Source: Tetragenococcus solitarius NBRC 100494 (GTDB taxonomy: Bacteria; Bacillota; Bacilli; Lactobacillales; Enterococcaceae). From it: a DNA stretch of 52,876 nucleotides. Made by a program: the position numbers and the translations under genes. The stretch's first letter is position 1. Every line of letters starts with the position of its first letter. The stretch is taken from contig NZ_BCPY01000012.1 of assembly GCF_001544195.1 (NCBI RefSeq), forward strand, positions 1-52,876. Direction: 5' to 3'. The notes under the pieces were generated by a model. It was not told where the DNA came from. It saw only the letters and a list, made by a program, of their open reading frames with translations, and did not search any database. Shown here in pieces: positions 8,475-17,233 of this stretch.

Positions 8475-8708
8475 TTGAAGAAAAACAAGGAAATTGAAGT
8501 GCGCAGCGAAGAAACAACGCGAAATATTAAAGGCCAAACCTATCCAGTAACTGAACTTTATATTGGAAAAAAACAAATCGGTGAAGTCCTTCATTTTGGG
8601 TCAAAAGAGTTCCAAAGTTTTGCTGACGACGAAGATTTAGGCGTTAGTAAAAGTTTAGATGCAGCGATTGAAACAATTATTCGTCGTTGGAATTTACGGG
8701 AACAGTAA
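8475..8708 (+). CDS. DUF2969 family protein
   Basis: A 77-residue protein (EVRSEETTRNIKGQTYPVTE, then IGEV and a C-terminal helix) matching the size and pattern of the DUF2969 family of Lactobacillales. Its function is unknown. The TTG start at 8475 lies 6 bases after GAGGTG. An in-frame ATG at 8391 lacks a ribosome-binding site and lies upstream of the promoter. It stands alone between the repeat array and the tRNA genes. Confidence 0.75.
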   Translation: MKKNKEIEVRSEETTRNIKGQTYPVTELYIGKKQIGEVLHFGSKEFQSFADDEDLGVSKSLDAAIETIIRRWNLREQ

Positions 8709-8728
8709 ATTTTTTTAGTAAAAATCTA

Positions 8729-8757
8729 TTGCAAAAAAATAAAATATTTTGTATTAT
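8729..8757 (+). promoter_or_regulatory. Promoter of the tRNA-Tyr/tRNA-Gln pair
   Basis: TTGCAA (8729-8734), a 17-base spacer and TATTAT (8752-8757), 29 bases before the first tRNA base. Confidence 0.65.
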
Positions 8758-8786
8758 ATCTAAGTCAGGTTTTTTACCAGGCTTTT

Positions 8787-8867
8787 GGAGGAGTAGCGAA
8801 GTGGCTAAACGCGGCGGACTGTAAATCCGTTCCTTCGGGTTCAAAGGTTCGAATCCTTTCTCCTCCA
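8787..8867 (+). tRNA. tRNA-Tyr (anticodon GTA)
   Basis: The acceptor arm pairs GGAGGAG with CTCCTCC. The anticodon loop is CTGTAAA with GTA at 8821-8823. A long variable arm (class II, as expected for Tyr) and the T loop GGTTCGAATCC are present. The 3' CCA is not encoded (ATCA follows). Confidence 0.96.
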
Positions 8868-8871
8868 TCAT

Positions 8872-8943
8872 TGGGATATAGCCAAGCGGTAAGGCAACGG
8901 ACTTTGACTCCGTCATGCGCTGGTTCGAATCCAGCTATCCCAG
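8872..8943 (+). tRNA. tRNA-Gln (anticodon TTG)
   Basis: The acceptor arm pairs TGGGATA with TATCCCA, with discriminator G. The D arm is AGCCAAGCGGTAAGGC, the anticodon stem ACGGA / TCCGT holds loop CTTTGAC, and the T arm is CTGGTTCGAATCCAG. The 3' CCA is not encoded. It sits 4 bases after tRNA-Tyr and is probably co-transcribed with it. Confidence 0.96.
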
Positions 8944-8949
8944 TTGTCA

Positions 8950-8978
8950 AGCATCAGATCTTTCTGGTGCTTTTTTTA
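8950..8978 (+). terminator. Terminator of the tRNA pair
   Basis: A 7-bp stem GCATCAG / CTGGTGC (one G-U pair) is followed by seven T. Confidence 0.8.
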
Positions 8979-9077
8979 TTGATTTCATTTTACTTTTGCG
9001 ATAGTCTAAAAGAAAGCAAACAAAGAGGTTCAATGCAGTTAGCTAATTTAAAACAAACCAATAAAGGAAGTGTCCAA

Positions 9078-9242
9078 ATGAAAATCGGAAAAAATTTGAA
9101 AGAAAAAATTACCGAAGCGGCTGAAACTATCTATGATGTTTCAAAAAAAGATGTAAAAGTCGATGTTTCAAAAAAAGGGTTGTCAGTCCAAGAAAAAAGG
9201 CCGACGCGGCAACGTATTAAATGGCAAGCAAAGATTCGATAA
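9078..9242 (+). CDS. Hypothetical small basic protein
   Basis: A 54-residue, lysine-rich protein that I do not recognise. It contains a near repeat, VSKKDVKVD then VSKKGLSVQ, and ends in a basic tail. The ATG at 9078 follows AAAGGAAGTG. A second possible start at 9033 follows AGAGG and would add 15 residues. It sits between the tRNA terminator and the GntR gene on the same strand. The coding call rests on the two ribosome-binding sites and the open frame alone. Confidence 0.45.
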   Translation: MKIGKNLKEKITEAAETIYDVSKKDVKVDVSKKGLSVQEKRPTRQRIKWQAKIR

Positions 9243-9307
9243 ATCTTGTCTACATGGCGATAGTGTTTTAAAGGAAAGTGAAATTAAGAAAAAAGGAGGT
9301 GGCCCCT

Positions 9308-10015
9308 TTGGCTGAAACATTGCCTGTATATCTTCAAATTCATGATAAAATCAAAGAAAAAATTGAAGCAGAATACTGGAAAATCGGTGATCGACTTCCC
9401 TCTGAAAGAGAATTGGCTGAGGCATTTGGTGTTAGTCGGATGACGCTTAGACAAGCTATTCAGACGCTCTCCGATGAAGGAATACTAGAAAGAAAAATTG
9501 GTTCAGGTACTTATGTCGCTCGACAAAAAGTGCAGGAAAAAATGTCAGGAACCACAAGTTTTACTGAAATTATGCTTTCTCAGGGCCGAAGACCTTCGAG
9601 TAAAGCTGTTTCTTATTTCTTTACTCAGCCTAGCTCAAGTGAGATGGAACGTTTAAATTTGGCTGAACACGAAGCGATTTTACGAATGGGAAGAGTTCGT
9701 TTAGCTGATGATATTCCGATTTGTTTCGAAGTGGCAAGTATTCCGGAAAAGATTATTCGCGACTTCAGCAGAGAAGAAATTTCTGCTTCTTTGTATCGGA
9801 CATTAGAAGAAAAAGGGCAGCATAAAATTGGTGGGGCTAACCAAACCATTTCGGCTATCGTCGCTTCAGAGAAAAAAGCAGAATATCTGCAAATAAAAAA
9901 AGGAGACGCAATTTTGCTGATGCGTCAGGTCTCTTATTTTGAAGATGGCACACCATTTGAGTATGTGCGAAGTCAGTACGTAGGAGATCGTTTTGAATTC
10001 TTTTTAGAAAAATAA
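9308..10015 (+). CDS. GntR family transcriptional regulator (HutC/UTRA type)
   Basis: A 235-residue regulator. Residues 5-70 form the GntR winged helix (LPSERELAEAFGVSRMTLRQ, then GSGTYV). Residues 90-232 are a UTRA ligand-binding domain, which in relatives binds sugar phosphates or similar small molecules. The TTG start at 9308 lies behind AAGGAGGTGG; an upstream in-frame GTG at 9278 has a badly spaced site. No transport or catabolic genes of an obvious target pathway adjoin it, so its effector is unknown. Confidence 0.85.
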   Translation: MAETLPVYLQIHDKIKEKIEAEYWKIGDRLPSERELAEAFGVSRMTLRQAIQTLSDEGILERKIGSGTYVARQKVQEKMSGTTSFTEIMLSQGRRPSSKAVSYFFTQPSSSEMERLNLAEHEAILRMGRVRLADDIPICFEVASIPEKIIRDFSREEISASLYRTLEEKGQHKIGGANQTISAIVASEKKAEYLQIKKGDAILLMRQVSYFEDGTPFEYVRSQYVGDRFEFFLEK

Positions 10016-10021
10016 TTCTAT

Positions 10022-10060
10022 ACACTGTCAGCTTTTTACTTTAGCTGGCAGTGTTTTCTT
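10022..10060. terminator. Bidirectional terminator between gntR and yigZ
   Basis: A 12-bp stem ACACTGTCAGCT / AGCTGGCAGTGT (one G-U pair) with T-rich flanks serves the convergent genes on both sides. Confidence 0.8.
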
Positions 10061-10688
10061 ATTTAACCAGTTGTTCGTGATAACGTTTATTGCCTTTTTC
10101 AATTGTTAGTTGGTCATTTAGCAATTCGGTTACTGCTTTAATAAAGGGATTTATTTTTTCGACTAACACGCATAAAGTGACTTTTTCTAAAAATTGGGTA
10201 TCTGCTACTATATAATTTTGTTGTTCCAAAAAATTTTGCAGTTTCCCTAAAAGAGAGTAGTCAACAGTCAAAAATACTTCGTGTTGTAAAGTTCCTTGGA
10301 CAATGTTTGTTGCTTCTAGTGCATGGCTTATTGAGTGAGAATAAGCACGGATTAGACCACCTGCGCCCAGTTTTGTTCCACCAAAATAGCGGGTGACCAC
10401 AGCACAAACATTGATTAATTCTTGTTTTTTCAATACTTCCAACATAGGATTTCCAGCTGTCCCAGAAGGTTCACCATCATCATTAGAACGTTGGATCTCA
10501 CTTTCTTCACCAATCACAAATGCACTACAATTATGATTGGCTTTCCAGTGTTCTTTTTTTATTTGTTGGATAAAGGCTTTAGCTTCTGCTTCAGTATAGA
10601 CGCGTTTTAGATGACAAATAAATCGTGATTTTTTAATTTCAAGTTCTGCTTGCCCATCTTTTTGAATGGTACGATATGTTTCAATCAT
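10059..10688 (-). CDS. yigZ: YigZ/IMPACT family protein
   Basis: A 209-residue protein with the IMPACT N-terminal domain. The diagnostic segment RYFGGTKLGAGGLIRAYSHS lies near residues 100-120 and DDGEPSGTAGNPML before it. The C-terminal ferredoxin-like domain (DUF1949) follows. The biochemical role is not settled; the eukaryotic homologue affects translational control. It is divergent from the next gene, and lies near comFA as often seen in Firmicutes. The start follows GGGGTGA. Confidence 0.9.
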   Translation of the reverse strand: MIETYRTIQKDGQAELEIKKSRFICHLKRVYTEAEAKAFIQQIKKEHWKANHNCSAFVIGEESEIQRSNDDGEPSGTAGNPMLEVLKKQELINVCAVVTRYFGGTKLGAGGLIRAYSHSISHALEATNIVQGTLQHEVFLTVDYSLLGKLQNFLEQQNYIVADTQFLEKVTLCVLVEKINPFIKAVTELLNDQLTIEKGNKRYHEQLVK

Positions 10689-10817
10689 TACGATTCACCC
10701 CTGTTTTTATTCTTCTTTTATTAGTATAATATAGATAGAGCAGTGACGGCAGTTATTTCGCTTAAAAGTTGCATTTTACCATTTTCCGCGTGATAATGAA
10801 GCAAAGGAGGGGTTGAT

Positions 10818-11111
10818 ATGGCAGGAAGAAGGAAAAAGTATGATGTGATTACTACCTATCTAAAAAATAATGGAGGTACACAAGTTACATTAACTTTTAC
10901 TCAATTTGATGAGCTATTATTTCCTGCTCGTGGCCTTCCAAAATCAGCCCGTACTTCACAAGATTGGTGGACCAACGATTATTTGCATCCTGAAAATGGC
11001 GCTTATGCTTGGTTAAACGCCAATTACGAAGTTGTTCACGTGAATTTAGAAAAAGAATTTGTTGTTTTTCGTCCGTTACTTAAATCAAGTTGGATTAGAC
11101 CCATCAATTAA
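10818..11111 (+). CDS. Uncharacterised small protein with LPKSAR-WW motif
   Basis: A 97-residue soluble protein I cannot assign a function. It reads as a small alpha/beta domain: KYDVITTYLKN, then TLTFTQFDELL, LPKSARTSQDWWTND, then AYAWLNANYEVVHVNLEKEFVVFRP. The LPxSAR...WW...AWLNA pattern recurs in short uncharacterised bacterial proteins (possibly the DUF7662 group; from memory). The ribosome-binding site AAAGGAGGGG is very strong. It is monocistronic between yigZ and the IIB gene. Confidence 0.7.
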   Translation: MAGRRKKYDVITTYLKNNGGTQVTLTFTQFDELLFPARGLPKSARTSQDWWTNDYLHPENGAYAWLNANYEVVHVNLEKEFVVFRPLLKSSWIRPIN

Positions 11112-11196
11112 GGAAACGTTGACAATACCTGGAAAAAATTTATAATAAAAGATATACTTTGTTGTTTTTAGTTTGAAAAGTTGGAGGAGATTATTT

Positions 11197-11517
11197 ATGG
11201 CAAAAAAAACAATCATGCTAGTATGTTCTGCTGGGATGAGTACAAGCTTATTGGTAACAAAAATGCAAAAAGCTGCTGAAGAGCAAGAGATTGATTCGGA
11301 CATCTTTGCAGTGTCATCCTCTGAAGCAGATACACAATTAGAAAATAAAGATGTAAATGTCTTATTATTAGGACCTCAAGTCCGTTTTATGAAAGATGAT
11401 TTTGAGAAAAAACTAGCACCTAAAAATATCCCAGTAGATGTAATTAATATGTCGGATTATGGAATGATGAATGGGGAAAATGTTTTGAATCAAGCTCTTA
11501 AGCTAATCGAAGATTAA
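11197..11517 (+). CDS. Lone PTS lactose/cellobiose-type IIB protein
   Basis: A 106-residue IIB domain of the lactose/cellobiose family. The N-terminal phosphocysteine loop is MLVCSAGMSTS with Cys10, the residue phosphorylated by IIA. The rest follows the family pattern (VLLLGPQVRFMKDDFEKKLAP). No IIA, IIC or glycosidase gene is adjacent, and a terminator follows directly. It may serve a IIC encoded elsewhere or act in regulation; both are inferences. The start follows GGAGGA. Confidence 0.88.
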   Translation: MAKKTIMLVCSAGMSTSLLVTKMQKAAEEQEIDSDIFAVSSSEADTQLENKDVNVLLLGPQVRFMKDDFEKKLAPKNIPVDVINMSDYGMMNGENVLNQALKLIED

Positions 11518-11522
11518 TAAGC

Positions 11523-11559
11523 AAAAACAGAGATCTAAAAAAAGATTTCTGTTTTTTTT
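11523..11559 (+). terminator. Terminator after PTS IIB
   Basis: The stem AAAAACAGAGATCT / AGATTTCTGTTTTT has one G-U pair and runs into a T tract. Confidence 0.8.
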
Positions 11560-11585
11560 ACGTATTTATTACTGAGGTGATGAAT

Positions 11586-12896
11586 ATGGAAGAATTATAT
11601 GGCCGGCAAAAGGCCATGGCAAAAGAAGAACTTGAGATGCTTGATGATTCATTTCAAAGTCGATTAGCATTAGTAATAAAAGAGGACAAAGTGACTTGTC
11701 AGCGTTGCGGCAGTTTTTTTCTAAAAGACAGCTATCAACTACCCAATAAGCAGTATTATTGCCCTTATTGTATTCAATTTGGACGTTTGACAGATCAGTT
11801 ATATTTGGTATCTCAAGTTGAAAAAACAAGGAGCCCGCGAGAAATTGTTTTTAATTGGCAGGGGACATTGACCGCTGCACAACAAAGCGTTTCGAACCAA
11901 ATTCGGGAAAATTATCAGCAAAATAAACATACACTTGTTTGGGCGGTGACAGGTTCTGGAAAAACAGAGATGATCTTTGCCATATTGTGTGATTGTTTAC
12001 AAAGTGGCGGCAGGGCGGCCATTGCTTCGCCTAGAATTGACGTCTGTCGAGAACTTTACCCCCGTATTGATGAAGTCTTCCCACAAGAACAAACGTTACT
12101 CTTATATGGAGAATCTACAGAAAAATATCGCTACAATGCATTGACGATTTGTACGACGCATCAATTATTTCATTTTTATCATGCCTTTGATTTATTAATT
12201 ATTGATGAAATTGATGCGTTTCCTTATGAGGGTGATAAGACGTTAGCCTTTGCACAAAAAAATGCTCTAAAAAAGGACGGAAAGTATATCTACTTAAGTG
12301 CGACTCCGCCTAATCATTTATTAGAGTCGATAAAAAGTACTTTTTGTATTGAGAAGCTTCCGCTGCGCTTTCACCGGCGGCCGCTTGTGGTCCCTCAGTT
12401 AATTTGGTACGAAAAATGGCAATATTGTTATCAATCAAATTGGAAAGTTAAAAAGTTAGTCTTTTATTTAAAAAAGTTATTAAAAGATAACGATGTATTG
12501 GTTTTTTGTCCTAGTATTTGTTATATGCAAAAATTATATAAAAAAGTTTGTGAATTTTTTGACCCATCAGAGATAGAAAGTGTTTCCGCTCAAGATCTAC
12601 AACGTGAAGAAAAAGTTCAAAGTATGAGAGAGGGTGCTTATCGTATTTTATTTTCGACGACTATTCTTGAACGAGGAGTGACCTTTGAAGGTATTTCGGT
12701 GGTCATTATGGGAGCGAACCATAAAATTTACAGCAAGTCTGCTTTAGTGCAAATTGCTGGGCGTGTTGATCGTAAAGGTAAATACCAACAAGGACAGGTA
12801 CTCTTTTTTTATAATCAGCAAACGCAAGCTATTCGCGATGCTTGTCACGAAATTAAAAAAATGAACCGCTTAGCTAAGGAGTGGTTAGTAAGTTGA
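11586..12896 (+). CDS. comFA: Competence DNA-uptake ATPase ComFA
   Basis: A 436-residue DEAD-like helicase that powers single-stranded DNA uptake during transformation, acting at the inner face of the membrane. A four-Cys zinc motif (CQRCG...CPYC) lies near residues 37-62. Walker A is AVTGSGKTEM, Walker B IIDEIDAFPY, motif III LSATPP, and the C-terminal helicase domain ends with QIAGRVDRKG. The 8-base ribosome-binding site GAGGTGAT ends 4 bases before ATG 11586, which I prefer to the overlapping GTG 11577. It overlaps comFC. Confidence 0.93.
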   Translation: MEELYGRQKAMAKEELEMLDDSFQSRLALVIKEDKVTCQRCGSFFLKDSYQLPNKQYYCPYCIQFGRLTDQLYLVSQVEKTRSPREIVFNWQGTLTAAQQSVSNQIRENYQQNKHTLVWAVTGSGKTEMIFAILCDCLQSGGRAAIASPRIDVCRELYPRIDEVFPQEQTLLLYGESTEKYRYNALTICTTHQLFHFYHAFDLLIIDEIDAFPYEGDKTLAFAQKNALKKDGKYIYLSATPPNHLLESIKSTFCIEKLPLRFHRRPLVVPQLIWYEKWQYCYQSNWKVKKLVFYLKKLLKDNDVLVFCPSICYMQKLYKKVCEFFDPSEIESVSAQDLQREEKVQSMREGAYRILFSTTILERGVTFEGISVVIMGANHKIYSKSALVQIAGRVDRKGKYQQGQVLFFYNQQTQAIRDACHEIKKMNRLAKEWLVS

Positions 12897-13570
12897 AGTG
12901 TAGTTGTTGCCAACAAGAGATTATACGTAATTTAACTTTTAAAGAACTGCTTTTTACTTTTTTAATAAAAAAGCAACGCTGCGATTTTTGCCAAAAAAAG
13001 TTTACTAAAATTCCTACCACTGCTTGTCCAACTTGTTCTAAACCGGGTTGGCAGACGCAATGTGATGAATGTAAACAATGGCAGATGTTATATCCAAATT
13101 ATGAATTTTGCCACCAAGCATTATTTTGTTATGATGAAGCATTTAAAGAGTGGATTTATCAATATAAGTTTTTAGGAGATTTTCGTTTAAAAGCAACATT
13201 TTCTTCAGAAATTCAAGCCTACTTTTCAAAAAGAAAGGAATGGATTATAGTAGCTGTTCCTTTATCAAAAGAACGTTTTTTAAAACGTGGGTTTAACCAA
13301 GTCGAAGCCTTTTTACAGGCAGCAAACGTTAAAACACAGCATCTATTAGAAAAAAAGGTGGATAGCACGCCTCAATCTGAAAAAAATCGGCAGGAACGTT
13401 TAGCTGCTCCTCAGGTATTTCGCGCTACTCAAGAGATAAGCATGGTTAAAAATAAAAAAGTTGTATTAGTGGATGATGTATATACAACTGGCAGAACACT
13501 TTTTCATGCCGCTGAAATATTGCAAAATTACCAGCCGAAAGAAATTCAAACCTTTTCCCTTGCTCGTTAA
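12893..13570 (+). CDS. comFC: Competence protein ComFC (phosphoribosyltransferase family)
   Basis: A 225-residue protein. N-terminal Cys pairs (CSCCQQE, CDFCQKK, CPTC, CDEC) form a zinc-ribbon-like region, followed by a phosphoribosyltransferase fold with the PRPP motif VVLVDDVYTTGRT. ComFC works with ComFA in DNA uptake. The TTG start at 12893 overlaps the comFA TGA (TTGA) and follows AAGGAGTGG; the GTG at 12881 falls inside that site and is less likely. Confidence 0.9.
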   Translation: MKCSCCQQEIIRNLTFKELLFTFLIKKQRCDFCQKKFTKIPTTACPTCSKPGWQTQCDECKQWQMLYPNYEFCHQALFCYDEAFKEWIYQYKFLGDFRLKATFSSEIQAYFSKRKEWIIVAVPLSKERFLKRGFNQVEAFLQAANVKTQHLLEKKVDSTPQSEKNRQERLAAPQVFRATQEISMVKNKKVVLVDDVYTTGRTLFHAAEILQNYQPKEIQTFSLAR

Positions 13571-13695
13571 AAAGAAGTTAAAAATGTTACCGATTTCTTT
13601 TGCATTTATATTAAAGTTCGATATAATGATTATAAGAAGAGGAAAAAGTTTCTTGCTTTATCCTCTTTAATTGGTAGATGAAAGGGGCAATTGTT

Positions 13696-14250
13696 ATGTT
13701 CAGATACAATGTTCGAGGAGAAAATATAGAAGTTACTCAAGCAATCCGCGATTATGTGGAGAAAAAAGTGGGTAAATTAGAACGTTATTTTAATGATGTA
13801 CCTGAAGCAACCGCTCATGTAAATTTAAAAGTTTACACAGAAAAAACAGCTAAAGTAGAAGTGACGATTCCGCTACCCTATCTTGTTTTACGTGCGGAAG
13901 AAACTTCACCGGATCTATATGGCAGTATTGATTTAGTCGTTGACAAATTAGAACGCCAGATTCGTAAATTTAAAACAAAAATTAATCGAAAAAAACGGGA
14001 AACATCCAAGCCCGAAGTTGAACAAACCGTCTTTTTTAACGAAGAAGAAGGTGAAGAAAACAACGGTTCAGATCTTGATATCGTTCGTACAAAACGCCTT
14101 TCATTAAAACCAATGGATAGTGAAGAGGCTGTATTACAAATGAATATGTTAGGCCATAACTTCTTCATTTTTGAAGATGCGGATACTACAGGCACTAGCA
14201 TTGTTTATCGCCGAAAAGATGGAAAATATGGCTTAATTGAAACAGATTAA
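13696..14250 (+). CDS. hpf: Long-form ribosome hibernation promoting factor HPF
   Basis: A 184-residue long HPF. Residues 1-100 are the S30AE ribosome-binding domain (MFRYNVRGENIEVTQAIRDY). An acidic linker (EEEGEENNGSD) follows, then a C-terminal dimerisation domain (HNFFIFEDADTTGTSIVYRR). It pairs 70S ribosomes into 100S dimers in stationary phase. ATG 13696 lies 8 bases after AAAGGGG; the upstream ATG 13678 overlaps that site. It is followed by a strong terminator. Confidence 0.94.
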   Translation: MFRYNVRGENIEVTQAIRDYVEKKVGKLERYFNDVPEATAHVNLKVYTEKTAKVEVTIPLPYLVLRAEETSPDLYGSIDLVVDKLERQIRKFKTKINRKKRETSKPEVEQTVFFNEEEGEENNGSDLDIVRTKRLSLKPMDSEEAVLQMNMLGHNFFIFEDADTTGTSIVYRRKDGKYGLIETD

Positions 14251-14260
14251 CCAAAATATA

Positions 14261-14302
14261 AACAAGCAGAGCCACAACTTCGTGGTCTCTGCTTGTTTTT
14301 GA
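14261..14302 (+). terminator. Terminator after hpf
   Basis: A 15-bp stem (AACAAGCAGAGCCAC with its complement, one bulge) is followed by a T run. Confidence 0.9.
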
Positions 14303-14631
14303 ATATATTCTTTATAGAGATTTTCATTTTTTAGTACATAATTTTAGTAAAATACTGCCCTTAAGGGATAATTCATAGTTTTTTTCAAAGATTTTTCTAA
14401 CAAACCGCTCATGGAATTGTTCTATGAGCCTTTTCGTGTTAGATTAATAAGGTATATGAAAATCATTGGAAAGCCTTCATAAAACGGTGGCAATCCAATA
14501 AAACACATGCTAAAATATAGTGAAGACTTTCTAGTAAATAATAGGTTATTAAAGCAAAGTAGCAGCTTAAAAGCAGCTTTTTAAATCGGCTGTTTTTTAA
14601 GTTGTCTTTAACAAAGGAGATTTTAATAAGA
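14303..14631 (+). promoter_or_regulatory. secA upstream region with promoter and leader hairpins
   Basis: No gene is seen in this stretch. GCTCAT / ATGAGC (14407-14429) is a modest hairpin. TGCTAAAAT near 14508 is an extended -10 box and probably the secA promoter. At 14569-14597 a 9-bp stem AAAAGCAGC / GCTGTTTTT is followed by a short T tract, just 35 bases before secA. It could act as a leader terminator or attenuator. A preceding AGCAGCTTAAAAGCAGC direct repeat could offer alternative pairing. Confidence 0.45.
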
Positions 14632-17145
14632 ATGGCCAACTTTTTTAAAACATTGATTGAAAATGACAAAAAAGAAATTAAACGCCTCGATCGTATGGCT
14701 AATAAAATTGAGACGTTAGCAGATGAAACAAGTGCTTTGTCTGATGATGAGTTACGCCAAAAAACAGATGAATTTAAAGAACGTTATCAAAATGGAGAAA
14801 CGTTAGATGATTTATTGACAGAAGCTTTTGCCGTTGTACGTGAAGCTTCCAAACGTGTCCTTGGTTTGTATCCATTTCATGTACAGCTGATGGGCGCCAT
14901 CGTTTTACATGAAGGAAACATCTCTGAAATGCGTACTGGGGAAGGAAAAACATTGACGGCTACTATGCCGGTTTATTTGAATGCCCTAGCGCAAAAAGGT
15001 GTACACGTGGTAACAGTCAATGATTATTTAGCATCGCGTGACTCTACTGAAATGGGTGAGTTATATAACTTTTTAGGGCTGACAGTAGGATTGAATGTAA
15101 ATTCCAAAACGTCCGAGGAAAAACGCGCAGCTTATTATAGCGATATTACTTATAGTACAAATAGTGAAATAGGGTTTGATTATTTAAGAGATAATATGGT
15201 AGTTTATCCTAATCAAATGGTACAACGCCCCTTAAATTATGCCATTGTTGACGAGGTAGACTCGATCTTAATTGATGAAGCTAGAACCCCTCTAATTATT
15301 TCAGGACAGGCGGAAAAATCGACCGCTCTTTATAAGCGTACGGATAGTTTTGTGAAACGTTTGAAAGAAGAAGAGGATTATAAAATTGATGTTCAATCAA
15401 AAACGATCAGTCTGACTGAAACTGGTATTGAAAAAGCAGAAGAAGCTTTTGGCTTGGATAATTTGTATGACATTGATAATGCAGCTTTAACGCATTACAT
15501 GGACCAAGCTTTGCGGGCTAATTACATTATGATTCGGGATAATGATTATGTTGTTCAAGATGGCAAAGTATTGATTGTTGATCAATTTACCGGACGTATC
15601 ATGGAAGGTCGACGCTATTCTGATGGATTGCATCAGGCAATAGAAGCAAAAGAAGGCGTAGAAATAGAAGACGAAACCAAAACGATGGCTTCGATTACTT
15701 TCCAAAACTTTTTCCGGATGTATAACAAGCTAGCCGGGATGACTGGAACGGCTAAGACAGAAGAAGAAGAATTTCGCGAAATTTACAATATGGAAGTTAT
15801 CCAAATTCCAACAAATGAGCCTGTTATCCGTGAAGACCGCTCTGATTTGTTATATCCAACTTTAAATAGCAAATTTAAGGCGGTGACCCAAGATATTAAA
15901 GAGCGTCATCGCAAGGGGCAACCTGTACTAGTGGGGACAGTAGCAGTTGAAACTTCAGAATTACTTTCGAACATGTTGGATAAAGAAAATGTCCCCCATG
16001 AAGTTTTAAATGCTAAAAATCATTTTAAAGAAGCAGAAATCATTTTAAATGCCGGGCAAAAAGGTGCAGTGACGATTGCGACAAATATGGCAGGTCGTGG
16101 AACAGATATTAAATTAGGTCCAGGTGTTGCAGAATTAGGCGGTCTTGCTGTTATTGGTACAGAAAGACACGAATCACGTCGTATCGATAACCAGCTACGT
16201 GGACGTGCTGGACGACAAGGTGACCCTGGTTTGTCACAATTTTATTTATCTTTGGAAGACGACCTCATGAAACGATTTGGTTCTGAACGAATCAAGGTAT
16301 TTTTGGATCGCTTAAAAGTTGATGACGAAGATGCTGTGATTCAAAGTAGGATGCTATCAAGACAAGTTGAATCAGCGCAAAAACGGGTAGAAGGAAACAA
16401 CTATGATACGCGTAAAAATGTTTTACAGTACGACGATGTTATGCGCGAACAACGTGAAGTAATCTATGGTCAACGCCAACAAGTAATCTTAGAAGATAAG
16501 TCGCTATCTAAAACATTAATGCATATGGTAAAACGGACGATTGAGCGTGCGGTAGCAGGACATACACAGTTAGAAGAAAACCAATTGAACTACGAAGGTT
16601 TAGTGAATTTTGCAGGTAATGTCCTGGTCAATGAAAATACCATTACGGTTGATGATTTAAAGACAAAGACGCCACAAGAGGTAACAGATTATCTCTACCA
16701 ACTTGCTCAGGAGAAATTTGAGGAGAAAACAGAGCAATTAAATAGCCCTGAACAACTGTTAGAATTTGAAAAAGTTGTCATTTTACGTGTGGTTGATTCC
16801 AAATGGACAGACCATATTGATGCAATGGATCAGTTGCGTCAGTCTATTGGGTTGCGTGCCTATGGTCAGAATAATCCATTAGTTGAGTACCAAAGTGAAG
16901 GCTTTACAATGTATGAAAATATGATTGGTGCGATTGAATACGATGTGACACGTCTATTTATGAAGGCGGAAATCCGTCAAAATGTTCAACGAGAGCAAGT
17001 GGCACAAGGGGAAGCCGAACAACCAGAAACTGAAAATGCAAATAGCGATAAAAAACGTCCGGTTAATGTAAAAAAAGTTGGACGTAACGATCCTTGTCCA
17101 TGTGGTAGCGGAAAGAAATATAAAAATTGTCATGGTAAAAAATAA
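14632..17145 (+). CDS. secA: Preprotein translocase ATPase SecA
   Basis: An 837-residue motor of the general secretion pathway at SecYEG. Walker [12 protein letters not shown] lies at about residues 100-110 and Walker [16 protein letters not shown] near residue 210. The second nucleotide-binding fold has [16 protein letters not shown] and [13 protein letters not shown]. The C-terminal zinc motif [13 protein letters not shown] is intact. The ATG at 14632 follows AAAGGAGA; an upstream in-frame TTG at 14602 has no ribosome-binding site. It is full length and typical. Confidence 0.97.
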   Translation: MANFFKTLIENDKKEIKRLDRMANKIETLADETSALSDDELRQKTDEFKERYQNGETLDDLLTEAFAVVREASKRVLGLYPFHVQLMGAIVLHEGNISEMRTGEGKTLTATMPVYLNALAQKGVHVVTVNDYLASRDSTEMGELYNFLGLTVGLNVNSKTSEEKRAAYYSDITYSTNSEIGFDYLRDNMVVYPNQMVQRPLNYAIVDEVDSILIDEARTPLIISGQAEKSTALYKRTDSFVKRLKEEEDYKIDVQSKTISLTETGIEKAEEAFGLDNLYDIDNAALTHYMDQALRANYIMIRDNDYVVQDGKVLIVDQFTGRIMEGRRYSDGLHQAIEAKEGVEIEDETKTMASITFQNFFRMYNKLAGMTGTAKTEEEEFREIYNMEVIQIPTNEPVIREDRSDLLYPTLNSKFKAVTQDIKERHRKGQPVLVGTVAVETSELLSNMLDKENVPHEVLNAKNHFKEAEIILNAGQKGAVTIATNMAGRGTDIKLGPGVAELGGLAVIGTERHESRRIDNQLRGRAGRQGDPGLSQFYLSLEDDLMKRFGSERIKVFLDRLKVDDEDAVIQSRMLSRQVESAQKRVEGNNYDTRKNVLQYDDVMREQREVIYGQRQQVILEDKSLSKTLMHMVKRTIERAVAGHTQLEENQLNYEGLVNFAGNVLVNENTITVDDLKTKTPQEVTDYLYQLAQEKFEEKTEQLNSPEQLLEFEKVVILRVVDSKWTDHIDAMDQLRQSIGLRAYGQNNPLVEYQSEGFTMYENMIGAIEYDVTRLFMKAEIRQNVQREQVAQGEAEQPETENANSDKKRPVNVKKVGRNDPCPCGSGKKYKNCHGKK

Positions 17146-17150
17146 AAGCA

Positions 17151-17187
17151 AATAAGACTGGACGCTTCTTGCCCAGTCTTATTTTGA
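17151..17187 (+). terminator. Terminator between secA and prfB
   Basis: An 11-bp perfect stem AATAAGACTGG / CCAGTCTTATT is followed by T. Confidence 0.85.
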
Positions 17188-17233
17188 GCAAAAGCTGGTA
17201 GGAAAACCATGTTTGAAGAAAGAAGGAACACCG

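Noticed and set aside
10422-10610. Plus-strand frame opposite yigZ
   Set aside because: It is a shadow of the conserved yigZ coding region and has no ribosome-binding site.
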